Source: Cymodocea nodosa (Eukaryota; Streptophyta; Magnoliopsida; Alismatales; Cymodoceaceae). From it: a DNA stretch of 64,000 nt. The first letter of the stretch is position 1; each line of letters begins with the position of its first letter. The notes under the pieces are model-generated. The model was not told the origin of the DNA and did no database searches. It saw only the letters and a program-made list of their open reading frames with translations. Shown here in pieces: positions 46,637 to 58,490 of the stretch. The position numbers and the translations under genes were made by a program. The stretch covers positions 4,528,501-4,592,500 of the forward strand of contig CM072347.1 of the NCBI GenBank assembly GCA_036874045.1. The letters are read 5' to 3'.

Positions 46637-47617
46637 TGTTGAGTATTTTGTTTTGATGATGTGTGTTGAATGAAAGTAATCATATTTGCTCAATTACTAT
46701 TGCTTGTGAAAAGAAATTAAAAACATCAATTAATACAGAAAAAGTTTACTGATATAATACTCATCTGTATTAGATCTGAAATTATACTAAGTTAATAACT
46801 AGTCGTTTCATTGCATTAATTTCTCATTTAACTAAACGTTAAGTTAACGTGTGTTTTTATTGAAAATCATGATATGTTTTAAAGTTATATCTTCTATATT
46901 ACGAACAGTGCACGTTTAGACAACTCGCTAAGTTAGAGTGTTATTTGTATAGAGATCATGTGAAAACTCGTTAAGTTAGAGGTTAAAGGTTAAAATAGGT
47001 CACGCGAGAACTTGTTAAGTTAGTGACTAAAAGAAGAGACGAACTCGTTTTAGAAAATTCACCTAAGATTTATGTTCAGGCATGAGAGCTTCAAGGATTA
47101 AAAACACCTCTTCGAGGAAAAGCTCTTAGGTGGAAGAAAATTCAGTGAAGTAGAAAATGTTAGATTTATGTCACTAAAAATTTGAAGTATCAGATGGAAG
47201 AAAATTCAATGAAGCAGAAAAGGTTAGATTTATGTCATTGAAGATTTAAAGTATTAGAAGAAAGCAAATTTGGTGAAGTAGAGAAAGACTAGATATTCGT
47301 CACTAAAGAATTGCTGAAGAAGAAAGAGAAGAAGAAGAAGAAAGATCTTAAAAATGGAGAAATGTTATAAATTTCGTAAATTGGTTTTCTCTATTTGTAG
47401 TTATGAAATTATATAAATGAAACATGGTATCGATATATAATTGCATTTACAATTTCTGTGGAGAATTGAATTGTATATTGTAATTGAAACCTTGAATAAA
47501 AATGATTTTATGAAAACAATGTTTCGACTTGTTTTCGTGTTTTAAAGTTTCAATTATAATCGAATATGTTGAAAAACACAATTCACCCCCCCTCTTGTGT
47601 AGTCATACGATTCTACG
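46637..47617 (+). repeat. Family-1 copia LTR with internal deletion, 981 bp
   Basis: Starts TGTTGAGTATTTTG and ends ATACGATTCTACG (last base A to G). An internal deletion at about 47050 joins the array (GACGAACTCGTTT) to U5, removing the TATA run and most of the array. It abuts element B RNase H, which runs on the opposite strand. Confidence 0.85.
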
Positions 47618-48713
47618 CCTCTATATGCTTTGCTCTAGAATGTAATACAGGATTTTTGGAAAGATTTATTGTAGAATTACGATCACAATAAATCTCAGTT
47701 GTATCATAAGATAATCCAAAGTCTTCTAAAGTTTGCCTTATCCACAAAATCTAAGTGCAACACAGTGTAGCAGCAACATATTCAGCTTCTGTAGTAGAAA
47801 GTGCTACATAGTTTTGCATTTTACTAAACCATGACATCAAATTATTTCCCAATAATTGACATGTGCCACTAGTACTCTTTTTATCAGATTTAGATCCTGC
47901 GTAATCAGCATTAGTATATCCTATAAGATCTATTGAACTATCCTTAGAATAATACAATCCAAAATTTTTAGTTCCTTGTATATATCTAAATATTCTTTTA
48001 ACTATAATTGAGTGTGATTCTTTAGGATTAGATTGAAATCTAGCACAAGCACACACAACAAACATAATATCAGGTCTACTAGTAGTCAAATAGAGTAAAG
48101 AACCAATCATACTTCTGTATTTTCTTTGATCTATTGATTTTCCTATGTCATCAATATCTAACTTTAAAGAAGTACTCATTGGAGTTCTTCGAATCCTTGT
48201 ATCATTAAAATTAAATTTCTTAAACATTTCATCTGCATATTTTTCCTGATTTAAAAATATACCTTTATCCATTTGCTTAATTTGAAGTCCTAGAAAATAT
48301 GAAAGTTCTCCTATCATGTTCATTTCAAACTAAGTAGTCATCTCTTCAGAAAATATTTTTATTTCTTTACCAGAGGTTGCTCCAAAGACTATATCTTCCA
48401 CATATATTTGAACAACAATCTGATCTTTACCATCTCTCTTGATAAATAGAGTATGATCTACTTTTCCCATGACATAACCTTGTTCTATTAAAAAAGTAGA
48501 TAACCTTTCATACCATGATCTAGGTGCTTGCTTCAAACCATATAAGGCTTTCTTTAATTTATACACAAAGTCAAGATTTTTAATATCTTCAAATCCAGGT
48601 GGTTGTTTTACATAGACTTCTTCATTAATTAAATCATTTAGAAATGCACTCTTTACATCCATTTGATATAATTTAAAATCCATATAACAAGCATAGGCCA
48701 ATAATATTCTAAT
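47618..48713 (-). pseudogene. Element B reverse transcriptase and RNase H, 3' portion
   Basis: On the minus strand: ESIRILLAYAC (at the insertion site), QMDVKSAFLN, KALYGLKQAPRSWY, then an active site changed to YVED (IYVEDIVFGATS) near 48400. After a stop at 48330, [39 protein letters not shown] and a cut in RNase H near 47620 (LHSRAKHIE). The ORF upstream of 48710 includes LTR sequence of the nested element and is artefactual. It is separated from its upstream half (54292 onward) by the TNT1-type insertion. Confidence 0.9.
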
Positions 48714-49020
48714 TGTTATGCAAAGAGAAGTGCAGAAAGTGAGAAGCTTGGACTCGTGGAGAAGAAAGAAGAAGACAAATGGGAAAAACGTGTGAAACAA
48801 CTGCAAAAACACCAAGGTTTAACGTGGTTCCCCAATTGGGTATGTCCACGGATGGAGCTCAACTGAATGATTCTCTCTAGGTGATCACAAAGAGATACAA
48901 GATTCATCATCCTCTAAAAGCACACGTTGGGGGTCTATTTATAACATTTGTGTACCCCCAAGTGGCTAAGGACAAAACTACCCTTATGTGTAACAAACTA
49001 ATTCAAGACACAAAATAACA
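48714..49020 (-). repeat. 3' LTR of the TNT1-type element
   Basis: 307 bp, TG...CA. On the minus strand a TATAAATAG box lies at 48943-48935, giving U3 about 80 bp, consistent with short Tork LTRs. Confidence 0.93.
48935..48943 (-). promoter_or_regulatory. TATA box in the 3' LTR
   Basis: TATAAATAG on the minus strand; conserved in the other LTR at 54206-54214, where it would drive the element. Confidence 0.6.
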
Positions 49021-49034
49021 ATCTCCACCTTGCC
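49021..49034 (-). promoter_or_regulatory. Polypurine tract of the TNT1-type element
   Basis: Plus strand ATCTCCACCTTGCC, i.e. GGCAAGGTGGAGAT on the minus strand, adjacent to the 3' LTR; the typical Tork-lineage plus-strand primer. Confidence 0.85.
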
Positions 49035-49094
49035 TTGAATTTACAAACTCCACCTAGAACCAAACAAATTTCCATCTTTAAAAGACCCAAAGGG

Positions 49095-50640
49095 TCAACT
49101 ATAAGCAAACACATTAAGTAAGTCTAAGCAATGCTTAAACTTGCTTTCAAGAACGCCTTTCGTAAACATATCGGTTGGATTGTCATGTGTGTTGATCTTC
49201 AAAATCTTCACGTGATCTTCTGTTCTAAGAAAGTGATAACGAACATCAATGTGCTTTGTCCTGTCATGAAACACATTGTCCTTCGTTAAGCTGATGGCAC
49301 TGAGACTGTCACAGAAAATTTCTGCTTTATCATATCGCAGACCAAAGTCTCTAAGTAACCCCTTTAGCCAAATACCTTCTTTTGCAGCTTCTGTCATCGC
49401 CATATACTCAGCCTCCGTGGTGGATAAAGATATAGTAGGCTGTAGAGTAGATTTCCAACTAATAATGGAATTTGCCAATGTGAAGACATCCTATTAAGGA
49501 TCTACGTTGATCAACATCACCTACAAAATCTGAATCAGAATATCCAGCTATACTACAATTATGTTTAACACCATAAATCAGTCCTACACTAGACGTGCCC
49601 TTCAAGTACCTAAAGATCCTTTTCACGGCCTGCCAATGACTCTTCCCTGGATTTGACATAAACCTACTTACAACACTAAGAGGGTAAGCAAGATTCGGAC
49701 GAGTACAAACCATGGCATACATAAGATTGCCAACTACCTATGAATATGGAACTTTCTTCATGTACTCTTTTTCAGATTGCGTCTGAGGTGCCATAGCAAC
49801 TGATAATCGTAGGTTCCTATCATAGGGCATTCCGATGGCCTTGCTTGAAGCCATGCCAAACTTGCTCAAAATCTTCAGAACATAACTGTGCTGATGGAGA
49901 AATAATCTTCCAATGTTCCTATCACGATAAATCTCCATCCCAAGGATTTTACCTACCGGTCCTAAATCCTTCATTGCAAATTCAAATTTCAATGTGTCTT
50001 TCAAAACCTGTATTTCATTGACATCTTTGGCTGCAATCAAAATGTCATCCACATATAAGAGCAAGTAAACAAATTCTTCTTTAATTTGTTTAATATAGAG
50101 ACATGAATAAAAACTACTTCTAACAAAACCAACATCAGTGATAAAAGAATCAAATCTTTTATACCACTTCCTAGGAGATTGTTTTAGCCCATACAAAGAT
50201 TTCTACAGCTTACAAACGAGGTCTGATCTACCTCTTTCTGCAAAACCTGTTGGTTGTTCCATCCAGATGTCCTCATCTAAATCACCATGCAAGAAAGCTC
50301 TTTTCACATCCAACTGTTCAAGTTCTAAATCCTTTACTGCAACAATTGCCAAAAGGACTCGAATGGAGGTGTGTCTAACTACTAGAGCAAAGACTTCATT
50401 GAAGTCCACACCCTCCTTCTATGAAAACCCTTTTGCTACCAATCTTGCCTTATATTGTATTCCAAGGTTGCCCAGCGTTCTTGATTTCCTTTTGAACACC
50501 CATTTGCAACCAACAATATTCTTGTCCTTGGGACGTTTTATCAACTCCCAAGTCCTATTCTTATGCAAAGATTGTAGTTCTTCTTGCATAGCTCCCAACT
50601 ATTAATATGGTCCGCTAACAGCAGCATCAAAACTAGGTGG
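49095..50640 (-). pseudogene. TNT1-type reverse transcriptase and RNase H
   Basis: On the minus strand in pieces: 50409-50203 (VDFNEVFALVVRHTSIR, QLDVKRAFLHGDL), 50196-49738 (MYGLKQSPRKWYKRF, intact YVDD in LLLYVDDILIAAK, KDLGPVGKILGMEI), 49722-49459 (RPNLAYPLSVVSRF, YSDSDFVGDVDQRRS) and 49478-49095 ([34 protein letters not shown]). The final stop is at 49095. In-frame stops separate the pieces (for example near 50200 and 49736), with one frame change near 49470. Confidence 0.92.
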
Positions 50641-52275
50641 GTCAGCATCCTCTACCTCACTAGCTACCTGTAGGGCAAAAGCGACCATATTATTATAGCC
50701 ATACCTCTATGGAGGGTGAACATCCCTCCTAGGACGATCTCTGGCAACACACCTTGAACATGTGTCCTCAACAAATTCTTCTCCTCGATCATCTTCTAAA
50801 ATCAAACGTTGATCTGTATCAATAGGAACAGATTGATTAGATATCAACGGTTTATTCAAATCAAGCTCCACCTGCTCAGGAGTACTAGGTGGATTCAAAG
50901 CAGTTGGGTTTTCTTTCTTATGCATCAAAGAAACCTCATCAAAGGTAACATCCCTACTATGAATAACCTTTTTTGTTTCTTTATCATATATCCTATATCC
51001 TTTTACTCTCATTCTATATCCCACAAAGATGCCTTCCTTGGCATGCGACTCCAATTTACCATGATTCACATGGTAATACATAGGACATCCAAATACTTTC
51101 AATTTGGAATAGTTAGCCGCTTTATCCATCCATACTTCATAAGGGATCTTGTCACCAATTGCATTAGATGGCGACCTGTTCACCAAATAGGAGGCTGTGT
51201 TAATAGCTTCAGTCCAAAAACATTTTTCCAACCTAGCATGAGAGAGCATACACCTAGCTCTCTCCAACAACGTCCTATTAAGACGTTCTGCAACTCCATT
51301 CTGTTGTGAAGTTCTCTTGACAGTATAATGCCTAGTTATGCCTACATCTATGCAAAAAATGTCAAATTCATTTGAGCAAAATTCTAAACCATTATCTGTT
51401 CTCAAGTATTTTACTTTCCTCCCTACTTGGTTTTCAATAATAGCCTTCCATTGTTTAAAGTTCTTGAAGGCCTCACTCTTATGTTTCATAACGAAAACCC
51501 AAGTCATATGACTAAAGTCATCAACAATGGAGAGAAAATACTTAGAACCTGCTAAAGAGAGTTGTTGAGATGGTCCCCAACAATTTGCATGGACATAATC
51601 CAACTTCCCCTTGGTAGAATGTTCTGCTCTTCCAAAGGAAACACGTTTTTGTTTCCCATAGATACAATGCTTGCATAAATCAATATCTGTAAAGATATGA
51701 CCATCTAACCTGCCAAGTGTACTGAGCTTCTACATTCCCTTTAGGCCCAAATGCCCTAACCTGGAATGCCAAATAGCTGACATCGACTGTTGATCACTTA
51801 TTGTCGCAGCTACCAATCCAATGATAGGTTTGCCCCGAAGAATGTATAAAGGTCCACCCTTGATTCCCTTCATTACAACTAGGAAACCTTTCAAAATGTG
51901 AAGTTTACCTCCTCCACCTGAAAAACTGAAACCTTTTTTATTAAGAGCCATTAGTGAAATAAGGCTCTTGCCCAACCTTGGCACATGCCAAACATTCTCC
52001 AAGACTTTGATCATCCCATCATGCATCCTGAATCTGATAGATCCAAAACCTGTTCTATCACAAACATCATTATCTGCTAAAGTGACCTGTCCACCGTCTA
52101 CCTCCTCATATGTATGGAAATATTCTCTGTTGGGAGTCATATGATGTGATGCACCAGAATCCATAATCCAACTCTGATCGAAGTAAACACTACAGCATAT
52201 AGTAAGGGAGAAATCACAGTCAGACCCTAAGTCTCCATTTTCAGCGACTGTTGCATTTCCCTTAATCTTCAATTT
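50641..52275 (-). pseudogene. TNT1-type protease and integrase
   Basis: On the minus strand: protease WIMDSGASHHMTPN near 52175, pre-integrase AIWHSRLGHLGLKGM near 51775 (stop right after), and CKHCIYGKQKRVSFG. The integrase then reads DYVHANCWGP where the first catalytic Asp has become Asn, RTDNGLEFCSNEF (second Asp kept) and QQNGVAERLNRTLLERAR (Glu kept). 51603-50707 is open for 298 codons. A GYRMRVKGYRIYD block and acidic linker follow. The Asp-to-Asn change would abolish strand transfer. Confidence 0.92.
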
Positions 52276-53010
52276 AGGGCAATTTACCTTCCAATGCCCC
52301 TTTTCCTTGCAATAATTGCAAGTGTCCTTGGAAAATCTACCTCTGGACTTACTTCTGCCTCTACGCCTGTTGTCTCTTCTACTCTACCGTCCTCTAGACT
52401 TTGAATGATGCATTGTCAAACCTGATCTGCCAGCATCATTACTACCATGTGTAGCCAAATGTCTCAATTCTCGAGAATGAAGACTCGATCTTACCTCCTC
52501 CAAGGTAATAGAATCTTTGCCAACCACAAAAGATTGCACAAAATTCTCAAAGGAGAGAGGGAGAGATACCAATAAGATGAGAGCAGCATCCTCATCTTCC
52601 ACAGTAACACCAATGTTCCTCAACTCCATGAGAATGGTGTTGAGTTGATCTAAATGTTGCTTCAATGCTGTACCTTCCTTCATTCTTAGAGAGAATAGCC
52701 TTTGCTTCAACAACAGCTTATTCGTAAGAGACTTAGTCATATACAGAGATTCTAACTTATTCCAAAGACCCAAAGCTGTATTTTCATCTACTACCTCAAT
52801 GATTATCTCATCTGATAAATATAACAAAATAGTCGAATGTGCCTTCTCCTCTTACTGTTCAAATTTGGTAGACTTCTTATCTAGGGTTGTCTCCACATTT
52901 AAGGGGGTTCAAATACCCTGCTGTTTCAAAAGTGCTTTCATCTTAATTTGCCACAAACTAAAGTTGTTCTTGCTGTTGAACTTCTCAACTTTCAAGGTTG
53001 AAGATGTCAT
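52276..53010 (-). pseudogene. TNT1-type gag
   Basis: ATG at 53010 (MTSSTLKVEKFNSKN). Stops near 52915 and 52855; the open 52827-52384 has LWNKLESLYMTKSLTNKL, LKQRLFSLRMKEG, LDQLNTILMELRNIG and LPLSFENFVQSF. The zinc knuckle CNYCKEKGHWKVNC (all four ligands intact) lies near 52325-52282 and joins the protease frame. A typical UBN2-type copia gag. Confidence 0.9.
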
Positions 53011-53454
53011 GATAGTAGAACAACACAAACACAACAAGCAAATACCAAAGAATTCAGACAACAAATAAGCACAAAATTTGCTATCCCAAAGCTGCGAATG
53101 AATCTTTCATTCAAAATATCCTAACTAGCAAAATGCAGCTACCAAATTCAAAAGATCACTCGTAAAGAATCCCAAACAAACAAAGATGAGCCAAGATCAC
53201 ACGTATTGTCTCAAAATTCCCAAAGAACTTCAAAGAATTCCAAAGAACTGCTAAATAATTTCAAAGAACTGGCCACACTTGATCTACCCAAAAAGGCTGA
53301 AAAAAGAATTCTGCAAAATCACAACAACAAACTTCAAAAGTTATGATAGGAATTCTTACTACTCATTTCACCAACGTGGAAACGACAGATGACCAAGTAC
53401 ACGTTGTCAGATTCAAGATCGCAGGCGTCGAACAAGAATTCCAACCATAGATGC

Positions 53455-53935
53455 TTTGTCATGAACAAAAGTTGAGAGCAAAGATCGCGTGAGCAAACCG
53501 TGAGCGTTGGCGTCGAATGAAGAACGCAAGCATTGATACGTGAATGCTAGCGTCGAGCGAAATGCGAGCGATCATGCACGGGCGCTGGTGTAGGCAACAA
53601 TGCAAACGAATGCATGCATGCGCTAGCGTCGGGCGAGGACGCGAGCGGTCGCACACGGGCGCTAGCACGAATGAAGACACGGGTGAATACGCGCAGGTGC
53701 TGGCGCTGGCAAAGACACGGACGATCGTGCAGGCAAGAACACAAGTGAATGCGCATAGACGCTAGCGTGGGTGGAGACACGGATGATCACGTGGGCAAGA
53801 ACGCAGGTGAATGCGGGCGTTGGGCGCTGGCGTCGGGCGTAGGCGTTGGGCACGGGCGTCAAGCGTTGGGCGCGGGCGTCGGCCGCAGGCATTAGGCGTC
53901 GGCTCGTGCATTGGCCAAGATATTTCTTTTCTTCT
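53455..53935 (-). repeat. GC-rich degenerate tandem repeats in the element leader
   Basis: Lies between primer site and gag. Units around GAAGACACGG...TGAATGCG...GCGCTGGCG occur near 53675, 53713 and 53775, then shorter GCGTTGGGCGCTGGCGTCGG-type units near 53819, 53845 and 53870. Very GC-rich compared with the AT-rich window. ORFs of 73-92 codons on both strands are by-products of low stop density. It is unusual for such a leader; origin unknown. Confidence 0.75.
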
Positions 53936-53970
53936 TTCAAGACTAATCCACGGCCAACTCCTCAAGCTTC

Positions 53971-53982
53971 GCTCTGATACCA
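53971..53982 (-). promoter_or_regulatory. Primer-binding site of the TNT1-type element
   Basis: Plus strand GCTCTGATACCA, i.e. TGGTATCAGAGC, 2 bp inside the 5' LTR: intact tRNA-Met-type site. Confidence 0.92.
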
Positions 53983-53984
53983 CT

Positions 53985-54291
53985 TGTTATGCGAAGAGAA
54001 GTGCGGAAAGGGAGAAGCTTGGACTCATGGAGAAGAAAGAAGAAAACAAATGGGAAAAACGTGTGAAACAACTGCAAAAACACCAAGGTTTAACGTGGTT
54101 CCCCAATTGGGTACGTCCATGGATGGAGCTCAACTAAATGATTCTCTCTAGGTGATCACAAAGGGATACAAGATTCATCATCCTCTAAAAGCACACGTTG
54201 AGGGTCTATTTATAACATTTGTGTACCCCCAAGTGGCTAAGGACAAAACTACCCCTATGTGTAACAAACTAATTTAAGACACATAATAACA
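53985..54291 (-). repeat. 5' LTR of the TNT1-type element
   Basis: 307 bp, matches 48714-49020; TATAAATAG box at 54214-54206 on the minus strand. Followed by the second CTAAT target duplication. Confidence 0.93.
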
Positions 54292-55980
54292 CTAATACTT
54301 TCTAACCTAGCCACAGGAGCAAATGTTTCATCATAATCTAGTCCTTCCTGTGTATACCCTTGTGCAACTAATCTAGCTTTGTTTCTTATAACTTGACCAG
54401 TCTCATTAGTTTTGTTTCTAAAGATCCACTTTGTACCTATTATGGACTGATTTTCTTGTGGAGAGACTAATTCTCAAACATCATTTTTGATGAATTGATT
54501 TAGTTCTTCTTGCATTGCTATTATCCAAATTTCATTAGATAATGCTTCTTCTATATTCCTTGGTTCCACCATATGAACAAACATACACATACTACTTAAA
54601 TTTACTAAAGCTCTAGTTTTAACTCCCTCATTAATATTACCAATGACTTGAGTAATGGGATGTGATGAAGAATAACGCTAATTTCTCTGATTTTCCTCAA
54701 TATTCTCATCAACATCTGAAGGTCCTTCACTTTCATCATTAGTTTAATCATCTAAGTTCATATTTTTGATTTTCTTAGATAAATCTTCAATCTCTCTATT
54801 GATCTCTAACTCTTTTGGGAAATTGATCATATCATCATTATCAGCTTTAGATTGAGATTCTTTAAAAGAATTTTCATTAAAGCTTACATGGAGGGTTTCT
54901 TCAATAATTCTAGAAGTCTTGTTATATACTTTATAGGCTTTACTTCTAGTAGAGTAACCTACAAAAATTCCTTCATTCGCTTTGGCTTGAAATTTATCCC
55001 TTTTATCCTTAGTATTAAGAATAAAACACTTGCAGCCAAATGATTTCATATAGGAAATTTTTGGAACCCTATTAAACATAATTTCAAAAGGAGTTTTATT
55101 AACATGAGGTCTTAAGTGACTTCTGTTATTAACATAACAAGCTATATTCACTACTTCAGCCCAAAGATTTTGAGGTAAATTATGTTCATTCAACATAGTT
55201 CTAGCCATTTCCTGAAGTGATCTATTCTTTCTCTCAACAACACCATTTTGAGACAATGCTCTTGGAAAAGAAAATCTATGATTAATTTCATGATCTTTAC
55301 AATAATTATCTATTTGATCATTATCAAATTTAATACCATGATCACTCCTAAGTTTTTGAACAAAGACACTTTGTTCATTTTGAACAAGATTGCAAAACAT
55401 TTTAAACTTTTCAAAAACTTCTGTCTTAGATGCTAGAAAATATACCCAAGTGTATCTAGAGAAGTCATTTACTAAAACAAATACATACCGTTTACCACCA
55501 AGACTCATGATTCTTGTTGGTCCAAATAGATCCATATGTATAAGTTCTAAGACTCTCTTGCTTGATATATCAGTTTTGGATTTAAAAGAGTTTTTGTGAA
55601 ATTTACCTAACTCACATGCATCACACATAAAGTCCTTTGAGTATCTAATCTTTGGTAAACCTCTCACTAAATATTTTCTAGACAGTTTATGTAACAATTT
55701 CATATTTATATGCCCGATCATTCTATGCCACAGATATACATCACTAGTTTCAGCTAGCAAACATGAATTTAAATCAACTACACTAGAAGGTAAAGATAAA
55801 ATACATATAAAACCTTTTCTTTTCGCAATAAACTTAAGTTCATCTGTATTTTTATCAATAATTTTGCATACATTATTTTCAAACACTACATAATATCCAT
55901 TCTCAGTTAGTTTTATAACACTTAGCAAATTAAATCCTAGGTTTTCTACATATAGTATATTCAAAATAACACAAGTCAGT
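54292..55980 (-). pseudogene. Element B integrase and start of reverse transcriptase
   Basis: On the minus strand, 55964-54744 is open for 406 codons. It has pre-integrase YLWHRMIGHINMKLL and CDACELGKFHKNSF, then LIHMDLFGPTR (Asp), LRSDHGIKFDND (second Asp kept, Glu after it changed to Lys), NGVVERKNRS (Glu) and GYSTRSKAYKVYN. After a stop near 54744 the RT start follows ([34 protein letters not shown]) down to the TNT1-type insertion. Same family as E1. Confidence 0.9.
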
Positions 55981-57858
55981 TATTTGAACATTGCCCATAC
56001 CTATGATTTTATCCTTGCTTTTGTTTCCAAAAGTTACACTTCCTTTCGAGGTATTTGTAAAATTTTTTAGTAGACATTTCTGTCTTGTCATGTGACTTGA
56101 TGCTCCATTGTCCAAGATCCATTTTGATGTTGTTTCCTCCTACCCAATGTTGTTGAGGACCAAGTTCATTAAATGCATATTTCTTCTTTTTGTTTAAAAA
56201 CAATTTAACATTATCATTTACATTCTTATTAGTTGTAAGTACTATTGACTTATCATTAGCATCATACTTACTTATAGCATTATTGCTCTTATAATCATTC
56301 TTTTTATTTTCAGATGTAGTATAACCAAGACTAAATCGATTTTTATCAGATGTTAATTTATTTTTGTCATGCTCATACATTTCAGTAAGTTCATACCAAG
56401 ATTTTGTACTTGTATTTGAATTTTTAGTACATACAAAATCTTTTTCTACCCAAGAATTTTCAGATAAAGAACATGTAGAGCTAGTAATTGGTCTAATATC
56501 AGTGTTTTGAATTTCAAGCTCAGGTTTCTGAATTTTCAGTTTACTACAATTGTTTGATATTTTTGAAACATTATAAACTAAATTTCCAGAACAAGAAACA
56601 AGATTTTTAGAAACATTAATAGTCATGTTAGAAGTACATTTAGACAAATCACATTAATTTATATTATAACTACATGATTCATCCCTTGAAGTATCTACTT
56701 CTACATATTTATTACCTTGTTTCATGGTAAAAGGAATTTTAGTCTTAGATTTACTTGAACTACAACTAACAAATCATTTATTGGCTTGAGATTCAGGATA
56801 TTTAGGATAATCAAATCCTAAGCCAAATTTATATGACACCGCAAGGGTACTAGTTAGTTTATCTAACTTAATTTGACTTAAATTTCATTTCTCAATTGTA
56901 GAATTTAAATCTAGCTCTCTCATTTTTAATTTATCAATCTCTACCTCAAGATCATTTATATTGTTTCTCAACATTTCATTTTCAGATTCTATCTTTAATT
57001 TTTCAACATTTGTATTCTATATTTGTTCATGCAAGACACATTCATTAAATCTAAATTTATGCAAATCTCTAGCATGATTTTCATTATCACATTTAAACTT
57101 TTCTAAAGTAGTAGACAAGAAACAATTTTCTTCTTCCACAATGGATAAAGAGTTTCTGATATTCTTATTTTCCAATTTACAAACTTTAAGTTTTTGTAAT
57201 AATGCATGATAACACATAATAATTCATTAAAGTTAAAATTTGAATGACTTTCAGGAATATATATTACCTCAGACTCATCTGTCATGAAGCACACATGAGC
57301 AATGTCTTCTAACTCTTGTTCTTCTTCTGAATGTGAAGATTTTGATGATGATTCCTTAGATTCAAACTCTTCAAACATGTCATCCCAAGTGACCTTCAAA
57401 GCCTTTTTCTTGTAAAACTTTTTTTGAGTTTTCTAAGCCGTTTTCTTCTAATTTGTCCTATTATGCTTTTCATTTTTCCTTATAGGACAATCTAGAGAGA
57501 GATGTCTAGGTTTCTTACAGTTGTAACATGCATACTTTCTAGATGAAGAATTCTTGTCATTCAGTGATTTTGACGTTGAGGGTTTATCATTTTTGTTCCT
57601 TTACTATTGCCTAGCTTTCCATATTTTCTTGAATTTCCTAGTCATCAAAATCAAATCCTCGTCAGAAATAGTAGATATATTAGAATCTGAATTAATTTCG
57701 AAGACTATTTCTTTCTTCATTCTTAGTTTGTTGTAACTCATTGATTCATTTAATTGAACTTCATAAGCTGTTAAATTCCTATAAGTTCATTCATGGTATA
57801 AACATTTAAATCTCGAGATTCCTCAATTGATGTTACTTTCTAAGACCATTTAGAACTT
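55981..57858 (-). pseudogene. Element B gag and protease
   Basis: On the minus strand: gag C-terminal half from about 57858 (VTSIEESRDLN), knuckle region near 57530-57480 (CYNCKKPRHLSLDC, Gly to Arg), KVTWDDMFEEFES, coiled coil 57217-56900 with stops, and 56647-56009 open. That last frame reads NELGPQQHWVGG and then goes one base out of phase with the protease (WILDNGASSHMT, DSGA changed to DNGA, near 56115). The gag N-terminus is missing: at 57858 sequence jumps to an Athila-like leader. Confidence 0.87.
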
Positions 57859-58490
57859 TCGAATACATGAAGGTTCATCAACTAGTTCAGGATACAAAAT
57901 TTCCCCTAATGGTTTTTCTACTAGAGTAGCCATATCTTTGTTCTCCTTTAAAGAAAGGTTAGCTACACCCCTAAGGATTTCGTTAAAGTCCAATTCAAAA
58001 TTTTTTCAATATGCCTCTGTGTTGAATAATTCTGTGTAGGTGTTCTTACTAATCGTTTAGTGCTAGGAGAATGAGTCCATGTGTTCATAAACTCTTAACA
58101 TAAAGTAAAATTGTAGAAAATTAATTACATACTAGTCTGAAGCTTTGTTGTCAATAAATAGTTATTGACGGATGAAGTTGAATCAGTTGCTTCTCCTTCT
58201 AGTTTCCCAACGAATTTTCTTTTCTTTCCTCAATTGCTAGTACCCAGTAAATAACATTCTATTCTATATTTATAATGCACATCCATAAGGCAAATGAATC
58301 TCATTGCAAGAACATGTCTTGTAACGTGCAGTATGGTTCCTATTTTAATGAATACATGTTCCACTTTTAATTTCAAATTTTAGTAATCACTAAACCCACG
58401 AAGTTTCGTTTGTGGATAAAAGAATAACTGTTATAGTAACTCCATGAACTAACTTCATTGAGTTACAAATAACTCAACGGACTAGCCTCA
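57859..58490 (-). pseudogene. Athila-like leader and gag N-terminus (inverted copy)
   Basis: On the minus strand: motif array (58490-58390), an inverted-repeat block with TTGCAAGACATGTTCTTGCAA-like sequence, ORF start MNTWTHSPSTKRLVRTPTQ near 58090, then after a frame change an open 50-codon run. That run includes MATLVEKPLGEILYPELVDE and then PSCI. The 'KPL-E-----P-----P-CI' pattern is like the start of Athila-type gag. Matches 30030-30740 on the plus strand. It is cut by copia gag at 57858 and by copia G RT at about 58490. Confidence 0.42.

Larger units (their letters stand above)
48714..54291 (-). mobile_element. Complete Tork/TNT1-type copia, 5578 bp, nested in element B RT
   Basis: LTRs of 307 bp at 48714-49020 and 53985-54291 (TGTTAT...ATAACA), flanked by a perfect 5 bp target duplication CTAAT (48709-48713 and 54292-54296). 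Removing it and one CTAAT restores the RT reading of element B across the site. Order on the minus strand: LTR, primer site, long leader with GC-rich repeats, gag, PR, INT, RT, RH, purine tract, LTR. The LTRs differ at about 13 of 307 positions (roughly 96% alike, by hand), 11 being transitions. All coding parts carry stops. Structurally complete but dead. Confidence 0.93.

Noticed and set aside
48330-48910. A 161-codon ORF with a hydrophobic N-terminus resembling a signal peptide
   Set aside because: Its first ~35 codons come from the TNT1-type LTR read into the interrupted RT, so it is an artefact of the insertion.
50138-51309. Plus-strand ORFs of 155-166 codons
   Set aside because: Antisense to the TNT1-type integrase/RT, which has unmistakable motifs on the minus strand.
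53459-54137. Several overlapping 73-108 codon ORFs on both strands
   Set aside because: They lie in a GC-rich repeat array and in LTR sequence where stops are rare by composition; no consistent frame or domain is seen.
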